6,317 nt of DNA from an uncultured Flavobacteriales bacterium (GTDB lineage Bacteria > Bacteroidota > Bacteroidia > Flavobacteriales_D > Sanyastnellaceae), in the NCBI GenBank assembly GCA_913057815.1, contig CAJXOV010000140.1, forward strand, positions 1-6,317. Direction: 5' to 3'. A program made the position numbers and the translations under genes. The notes beneath the pieces were generated by a model. That model worked only from the letters and a program-made list of their open reading frames with translations, did no database searches and was not told where the DNA came from. Shown piece after piece: positions 3,501 to 6,317 of the stretch. Positions within the stretch are counted from its first letter, which is position 1. Each line of letters starts with the position of its first letter.

Positions 3501-6257
3501 TTCTATTTCAGCCAAATTAAAGTAATTACCTCCTGGATTATTACCAGATTTTTGGATTCTAATATACTGACCAGTAACTGCTACGTTAATATTGAACTGA
3601 GCGGAAGATGATGTTATTTCATGTGTAAAAGTGGCATTTTGCAATGCATCGGTTAAGCTAGAACTAGTTGGAAAAGGATTCTCTGAAACTAAAAGGTAAC
3701 AATTCAAAATTCTGTTTGAACAACAATCAGATCTATTCCAAATAACGATTTCGCTTATTTCAGAACTATTCTCTAACTCTATATCGATCCAATCAGTAGT
3801 AGTACTTCCTCCAGTATGTGCCACACTGTTTCCACTCCAATTTCCATTGGTATCTCCATCAATGGCTCTACTGGCCAATGCATATCCACCGTATGCCGAA
3901 CTAGAGCTAGCTGTAGCCTTACTAGATAAATTTATAAGAGGACATTCAACGGTATCTAAAATTCCATCATTATCGTCATCCAAATCTTCTGCATCACCTA
4001 TACCATCTTGATCATAATCTCCACAATCACTTTCGTTTTCATCTAAAGCAAATAAATCATAAGTACTAGTAAATTCAGGAATACTATTTAAATCAGCATC
4101 AAGTTCATCTACAAGACCATCATCGTTAGAATCTGTTGAAGAGAATGCAAAATCAGTAATCAGACTGGTAGTAGCTCCGGCTTCGAGGGCATCACTACAT
4201 CCATCGCCATCAGAGTCTAAATCAAAGTGGTTAGGTATTCCATCCAAATCAGTATCTATACTAGTACAATCCTGAGAACCAGAAACCTCAAGTGAAATAT
4301 TTGAAATAGTTTGGGCAGGAGAACCTGAAGTTACAGCAAGACTAAACATGGTCTCCCCTGTGCTATATGCAACTTGGGTAATTCCATTCATTGCGGCTAT
4401 TAACTCTCCGTTCTCATCAATATCTATCGATATTAAATCGGTAGATGAGAATGACATTCCAAATGGGCTCCAGTTAGTAGGAAATCTACCATAAAGAAAA
4501 CTTCCATTGTTATACCATTTATAAGCTGCATCATTCCAACCAGCTTGTGTCTCAGCACCTCCAACTGGGAGAAGTCCAATCATCATTTCAGCGCTGGTAC
4601 TAACATTAAATTCCAAATGAATTGGTGCCTGAAACACCTCATCACTGTACGATGTTCTGTATCTCCTATCTCTAGTGGTGATAGAATTACTGGAAATGTT
4701 AGTCATTGAGTTTCCGGAAAAATTCAACGATGAAATGTCAACTAATGCTGCACATTCCATTTCATCTGTATCCAGCACCCCATCATTATCATCATCAACA
4801 TCATCAAAATCAAATATCCCGTCAAAATCATTATCAGGACAACCCTGTCCATTTTCACCATAAATAGTTGGACAGATATCTACACCGTTTAAAACACCAT
4901 CATTATCACAATCTCCAGTGGCAGATCCTAAAGGGTCCGGCAAACATGGATCAAGCGCATCAGACTCACTTAACTCAGTATAATTATCAACTCCATCATT
5001 ATCACAATCTCCAACTCCTAAGCCCAAAACATCCGGCACGCAAGGATCTAGTGCTTCGGATACATTAGATTCTTCTGAATTCAATACTCCATCACCATCA
5101 CAATCTCCATCTGCGACAGCTAATGGATTTGGAGCACAAGGGTCTAATGCCTCTAAATCATTTAATTCATCTTGGTTTAAAACTCCATCACTATCACAAT
5201 CTCCTAAAGGGTTTCCCTGCGGATTATTTAAACAATCACATGAAATAGATACTCCTCCGCTCATAGGCTGCATAGCACCAAAAAACACTCCGCTATCATA
5301 AGCTGCATCTCCGACATCCGCTATAGCCAATTTTAACTGATAATTTCCAGCAATTAACCCAGGCTGTTCAGCTAATAATTTTTTAGTAAAACCATCGAAC
5401 TCTGAGTATATAGGGTTCGGGGTAATCGTATTGTCTATAAAAAGTGCTGATTGTGTTAAATCAGAGTCTTGCCCACTACTTTGACTACCACAACTACCGT
5501 TATTTATATAATTAATAGCTATGGGATTAGTAGTGCCTGGAATTAAAGAGATTGGTTGAAAACCGGTAATGCCTGGCCCCGAAATGAAAACTGAAAAGAC
5601 ATCATTGAAACCACTACATACATATTCATTGTATTCATCTGATGCAAACTGGAATGGGATTGAAAATCCATCAATTGCCTCTAAAACCTCAAAATTTATT
5701 ATAATTATAGCTTCATTATGGGTTGATTGTCCATTTATTGCCAAATTATCTAGATCAGTGTCATTAATAGCACCCGCATCTGAGGTTCCTTCTGAAATTC
5801 CATCGCTCGAGTTATCGGAAAAAACCTCATCTACTGTTCCAGTAGTTATAATAATTCCTTCTTCAATCTCTAATCCAGATCCAACAATTCCATTAGTAAA
5901 TGTTCCCATCTGTACTGTAGGATCGATAGAGCTAACCGAAATTCCAGAAATACTGAAACATGATTCACCTTCTAAAACTGAAATAAATGAAGACTCATTA
6001 AAACCTGAAGAATAATTTGCCGGAAGGACAGACTTCATCCTCAATTGTCCATTTTTAGGTACATTTCTTTCGTTCTGTGATCTGGCCAATTCTTCGGATC
6101 TCAAGAAATCTTCAGTTTGCTCGAATGCTGGTCTAACGCCATTCTGTTCCTGTGTCTGACCAAACAAATGATTAGATGATACAATTAAGATCATAATAAA
6201 CAGAAACTTAACACAAGAAGTGAGAGAGGGTTTTGGCTTTGTAAAAATGAGTTGCAC
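570..6257 (-). CDS. Large secreted multidomain adhesin/lectin: choice-of-anchor L, TSP3 repeats, fucolectin-like domain, T9SS C-terminal domain
   Basis: The protein has 1895 residues and no break in frame. Domains in order (residues): signal peptide 1-33; choice-of-anchor L about 110-335; TSP3 352-501; unassigned beta-rich insert 503-663; TSP3 664-772; F5/8C or fucolectin-like domain 773-925; TSP3 926-1040; beta-strand-rich repeats about 1048-1215; an unassigned Flavobacteria-type region to about 1565; SprB/PKD-like Ig folds about 1570-1808; T9SS-type C-terminal domain about 1815-1895. The composition is acidic and rich in Ser, Asn and Asp, as expected for an extracellular calcium-loaded protein. 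No catalytic domain is recognised, so attachment to glycans or surfaces is the likely role; this is inference. The start is GTG at 6257: an in-frame TAG lies at 6278-6276, and the next Met (residue 22) would destroy the signal peptide. No Shine-Dalgarno sequence is seen. The gene is followed by the tRNA promoter, with no clear terminator between them. Confidence 0.93.
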   Translation of the reverse strand: MQLIFTKPKPSLTSCVKFLFIMILIVSSNHLFGQTQEQNGVRPAFEQTEDFLRSEELARSQNERNVPKNGQLRMKSVLPANYSSGFNESSFISVLEGESCFSISGISVSSIDPTVQMGTFTNGIVGSGLEIEEGIIITTGTVDEVFSDNSSDGISEGTSDAGAINDTDLDNLAINGQSTHNEAIIIINFEVLEAIDGFSIPFQFASDEYNEYVCSGFNDVFSVFISGPGITGFQPISLIPGTTNPIAINYINNGSCGSQSSGQDSDLTQSALFIDNTITPNPIYSEFDGFTKKLLAEQPGLIAGNYQLKLAIADVGDAAYDSGVFFGAMQPMSGGVSISCDCLNNPQGNPLGDCDSDGVLNQDELNDLEALDPCAPNPLAVADGDCDGDGVLNSEESNVSEALDPCVPDVLGLGVGDCDNDGVDNYTELSESDALDPCLPDPLGSATGDCDNDGVLNGVDICPTIYGENGQGCPDNDFDGIFDFDDVDDDNDGVLDTDEMECAALVDISSLNFSGNSMTNISSNSITTRDRRYRTSYSDEVFQAPIHLEFNVSTSAEMMIGLLPVGGAETQAGWNDAAYKWYNNGSFLYGRFPTNWSPFGMSFSSTDLISIDIDENGELIAAMNGITQVAYSTGETMFSLAVTSGSPAQTISNISLEVSGSQDCTSIDTDLDGIPNHFDLDSDGDGCSDALEAGATTSLITDFAFSSTDSNDDGLVDELDADLNSIPEFTSTYDLFALDENESDCGDYDQDGIGDAEDLDDDNDGILDTVECPLINLSSKATASSSSAYGGYALASRAIDGDTNGNWSGNSVAHTGGSTTTDWIDIELENSSEISEIVIWNRSDCCSNRILNCYLLVSENPFPTSSSLTDALQNATFTHEITSSSAQFNINVAVTGQYIRIQKSGNNPGGNYFNLAEIEVFGSDNCDSDGDGLSNELDTDSDGDGCFDAVEAGMTNNDIDADGMIIGNILSSGIPEDASPGLNYNMNVYDPSVQSDQCCDSSDGDTDCDGDGFTNAEELAGICGFVGDPYDFNSPFKHQETTDSGTTDDLIFQLEEVEVIDYLEEGVTVHLTIKTGHNLILNNGINVRDLIIEDGASLDLNGNVIKMKGNLTIDGELIHNLGHIYMYDNCMQRHIYGDDNIVLHELTIENPHGVVLETSMNISGPIHPELGIFDLNNQDVLLTSFPIDGVIKTGSISEIKSGADVIGEITIQRYVESLEDGTRFIGPPIKNLSISDISDDFVTTGFPGSDYPDHYFTNINYYDEQDRLNSAESGYKDIADENDPLLEYQGYYAYFPPSSTVNVLDASGEFYKGEVTYDLSYTDLDSPHCDGWHCVINPYPSAIDLSSPCVQYNNVSEAIYIIDHTLGGSWQGEYVVYNNGISVNGGTEIVASFQAFMVQASGPNASITFNECAKTDEQGIFYRSSEDEKSLIRLALQRDNQQAYETVIAFDENASVDFDPEFDARRWETDLYSLSTVMDDQLLSINTVPEMNEELSIPIMINIPEVGEYQLAVSEILNLDVNACLFIEDTSTGEITPINEDTEITFIVEEDEYSEERFLIHSHTIAEVTTSPPFCSDVNSGSAVLTMESDEEASFRWFDFSNTVLLEDEGNTSELSGVPSGTYYVRIVNPGAICPSTTLELEIADGDGEIVEINSTPDYCSGGFASMKVKVIGAETWTVEVFKDYELVASGTSDNLVEINQLAGDVYDVKVITDCSTNEYVLDLSDHDAVKANFETPSEVLIENVGVEVEVEALSENADYHQWFLDEYFRGEEDVISLTFDQVGSYKLKLNSINEFCDDTYEQEIMVSAASVISENLEKDFLTVNRETEISIIRLNDSSGRIDVTLYDVKGSKVLEYLGTSKNRISIDKQELNSGVYILEIRTEDGQVMSSKYSK
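573..815 (-). other. T9SS type A-like C-terminal sorting domain (residues about 1815-1895)
   Basis: The last 80 residues fold-match the type A sorting domain: IDVTLYDVKGSKVLEY, then RISIDKQELNSGVYILEIRT, then EDGQVMSSKYSK at the extreme C-terminus. The G-V-Y-I-L-E-I motif and the lysine-ending tail are the conserved parts. The usual 'PNP' motif at the front is missing, replaced by FLTVNRETEISI. The domain should direct the protein across the outer membrane, where it is usually cleaved and the cargo is anchored or released. Confidence 0.8.
834..1550 (-). other. SprB/PKD-like Ig-fold region (residues about 1570-1808)
   Basis: Three segments are visible. The first runs CSDVNSGSAVLTM to VPSGTYYVRIVNPG with CPSTT, like SprB-type repeats. 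The second starts YCSGGFASMKVKV and ends DVYDVKVITDC. The third, with YHQWFLDE and FDQVGSYKLKLNSINEFCDD, has the look of a PKD domain. These are stalk modules that probably hold the binding domains away from the cell. Confidence 0.6.
2613..3116 (-). other. Beta-strand-rich repeat stretch (residues about 1048-1215)
   Basis: Short strands alternate with Asn/Gly turns: HNLILNNGINVRDLIIEDGA, SLDLNGNVIKMKGNLTIDGE, then HELTIENPHGVVLETSMNISGPI and LGIFDLNNQDVLLTS, ending ITIQRYVE. This pattern is typical of the beta-solenoid-like region in many T9SS cargo proteins, which is usually followed by an R-Y and R-F segment as seen here (RYVESLEDGTRFIGPPI). It is probably a rigid spacer. Confidence 0.6.
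3138..3482 (-). other. TSP3 block 3 (residues 926-1040)
   Basis: Motifs are CDSDGDGLSNELDTDSDGDG, CFDAVEAG, NNDIDADGMIIG and then GDTDCDGDGFTNAEELAG. The middle part, with IPEDASPGLNYNMNVYDPS, is a longer loop between the calcium sites. This is the last TSP3 block. After it the protein changes to beta-rich repeats without Asp loops. Confidence 0.75.
3483..3941 (-). other. F5/8 type C / fucolectin-like carbohydrate-binding domain (residues 773-925)
   Basis: The 153-residue length fits the F5/8C and fucolectin (FTP) family. It opens INLSSKATASSSSAYGG, then ASRAIDGDTNGNW (795-807), AHTGG, TDWIDIELE, IVIWNRSDCCSNRI (837-850), a variable loop, QYIRIQKSG, and closes NLAEIEVFG. The fucolectin sugar site is defined by His followed by R-x-D-x4-R/K. 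Here R842-S-D844-CCSN-R849 fits exactly, and His814 is the likely partner, 27 residues earlier rather than the usual 24. The adjacent Cys845-Cys846 pair matches the vicinal disulfide that stacks on fucose in eel agglutinin. Fucose or a related sugar is the predicted ligand. Specificity is inferred, not shown. Confidence 0.82.
3942..4268 (-). other. TSP3 block 2 (residues 664-772)
   Basis: Calcium-loop motifs are DTDLDGIPNHFDLDSDGDGC, then DSNDDGLVDELDADLNSIPE, and finally DYDQDGIGDAEDLDDDNDGI. It joins the unassigned insert to the lectin domain. The 'DLDSDGDGC-DALEAG' form is a very common Bacteroidota variant of TSP3. Confidence 0.8.
4269..4751 (-). other. Unassigned beta-rich insert 1 (residues 503-663)
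   Basis: This 161-residue segment lies between Cys502 and Cys664 and interrupts the TSP3 frame. It has alternating hydrophobic strands, a central AAYKWYNNGSFLYG (577-590), an aromatic loop FPTNWSPFG, then TDLISIDIDENGELIAAMNG (606-625), and ends NISLEVSGSQDC. The last segment (a strand, an acidic turn, NG) loosely recalls SPRY or concanavalin-like sandwiches, but the match is too weak to name. It occupies the same slot that the lectin domain occupies further on, so a binding role is plausible. Confidence 0.5.
4755..4916 (-). other. TSP3 block 1, C-terminal part (residues 448-501)
   Basis: This continues the exact repeats with shorter, canonical TSP3 units: GDCDNDGVLNGVDICPT, then CPDNDFDGIFDFDD and VDDDNDGVLDTDE. 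It ends at Cys502, where the frame is interrupted by a globular insert. Calcium binding is expected from the DxDxDG-type loops. Confidence 0.8.
4917..5204 (-). repeat. Three tandem 96-bp (32-residue) TSP3-type repeats
   Basis: Units start at residues 352, 384 and 416, and a fourth GDCDNDG begins at 448. Each opens GDCD-x-DGV-x-N and carries A-LDPC-x-P about 20 residues later. The spacing is exactly 32 residues. The DNA shows the same period: a 20-base motif close to CCATCATTATCACAATCTCC ends at 4916, 5012, 5108 and 5204. Each unit carries two cysteines (354/374, 386/406, 418/438), which could form disulfides within or between units as in thrombospondin type 3 repeats. The Asp-rich loops should bind calcium. 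Confidence 0.85.
5253..5930 (-). other. Choice-of-anchor L domain (residues about 110-335)
   Basis: Recognised from a series of family-type motifs: GIIITTG (134-140), DTDLDNLA (166-173), FQFASDEYNEYV (202-213), FNDVFSVFISGPGI (217-230), ISLIPGTTNPIAINYIN (236-252), EFDGFT (286-291) and LKLAIADVGDAAYDSGVFF (308-326). In this family the domain occurs in proteins with different surface-anchoring signals, hence the name. Its own function is not established. Here it directly follows the N-terminal linker and leads into TSP3 repeats, a common arrangement. Confidence 0.85.
6159..6257 (-). other. Signal peptide of the large adhesin (residues 1-33)
   Basis: The n-region contains three lysines (residues 7, 9 and 17). 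A hydrophobic stretch FLFIMILIV (18-26) follows, then SSNHLFG and Gln34. Cleavage before Gln34 is likely, giving an N-terminal Gln as is common in Bacteroidota secreted proteins. There is no lipobox cysteine, so export is by Sec and the protein is not a lipoprotein. This matches the T9SS-type C-terminus. Confidence 0.85.
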
Positions 6258-6282
6258 GGTATATAGATTAGTATTCTATAGG
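6258..6282 (-). promoter_or_regulatory. Upstream scrap of the adhesin gene with a small inverted repeat
   Basis: Only 25 bases of 5' flank survive before the adapter. On the minus strand they contain TATAGA (6280-6275) and TCTATA (6267-6262), a 6-bp inverted repeat with a 7-base loop ending four bases before the GTG start. There is no purine-rich Shine-Dalgarno sequence and no visible TAnnTTTG element. The inverted repeat may be chance in such AT-rich DNA. Confidence 0.3.
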
Positions 6283-6317
6283 CTGTCTCTTATACACATC
6301 TGACGCTGCCGACGAAT
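6283..6317 (-). other. Untrimmed Nextera read-1 adapter (not biological)
   Basis: Bases 6283-6301 (CTGTCTCTTATACACATCT) are the reverse complement of the Tn5 mosaic end. Bases 6302-6315 are the reverse complement of the Nextera read-1 segment. The last two bases, AT, would be the start of the i5 index. The genome insert ends at 6282. Confidence 0.98.

Noticed and set aside
4675..5068. Plus-strand open frames of 62 and 66 codons
   Set aside because: They are antisense to the TSP3 repeats. Their Ser/His-rich sequences (SSTSSKSNIPSK, LKHHHYHN) are what the GAT/GAC-rich repeat DNA gives when read backwards.
4917..5204. Regular repeat array as a possible CRISPR
   Set aside because: The 96-bp units are in frame within one long gene and code for calcium-binding repeats. 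There are no unique spacers and no cas genes.
5569..6015. Plus-strand 148-codon open frame
   Set aside because: It lies antisense to the well-supported choice-of-anchor L domain, has no recognisable domain, and has a low-complexity Ser/Ile/Pro composition.

Overview
The window is an AT-rich stretch of genomic DNA from a Bacteroidota bacterium, most likely a member of the Flavobacteriales. The assignment rests on several independent signs: a large secreted protein with a type IX secretion (T9SS)-style C-terminal domain, 'choice-of-anchor L' and thrombospondin type 3 (TSP3) modules, a promoter of the Bacteroidota form (TTTG then TAnnTTTG), a tRNA gene that does not encode its CCA end, and no Shine-Dalgarno sequence ahead of the large gene. 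Genus and species cannot be named from this sequence. The biological insert runs only from about 49 to 6282. Bases 1-48 and 6283-6317 are untrimmed Illumina Nextera (Tn5) library adapters.

Layout: (1) 49-206, plus strand, the last 51 codons of a gene ending in two dockerin-like calcium-binding repeats. (2) 207-392, an intergenic stretch with several inverted repeats, including a strong terminator for minus-strand transcripts at 358-388. (3) 393-467, minus strand, tRNA-Val(UAC). (4) 468-569, a short spacer holding a good promoter for the tRNA. (5) 570-6257, minus strand, a single 1895-residue gene that fills about 90% of the window. (6) 6258-6282, a scrap of upstream sequence.

The large protein is read as a secreted, calcium-dependent, multidomain surface adhesin or lectin. 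In order it has a signal peptide, a choice-of-anchor L domain, TSP3 repeats (three exact-period 32-residue units first), an unassigned beta-rich insert, more TSP3, an F5/8C or fucolectin-type domain with a nearly complete fucose-binding signature, more TSP3, a beta-strand-rich repeat stretch, a long region of the kind common in Flavobacteria secreted proteins, Ig/PKD-like domains and a T9SS-type C-terminal domain. The unassigned insert and the lectin domain sit in equivalent slots of a duplicated TSP3 frame, each bracketed by cysteines. This is the most interesting structural observation here.

The gene on the left and the large gene converge on the tRNA, and both encode secreted calcium-binding proteins. 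Nothing suggests a defence system, mobile element, CRISPR array or metabolic operon.
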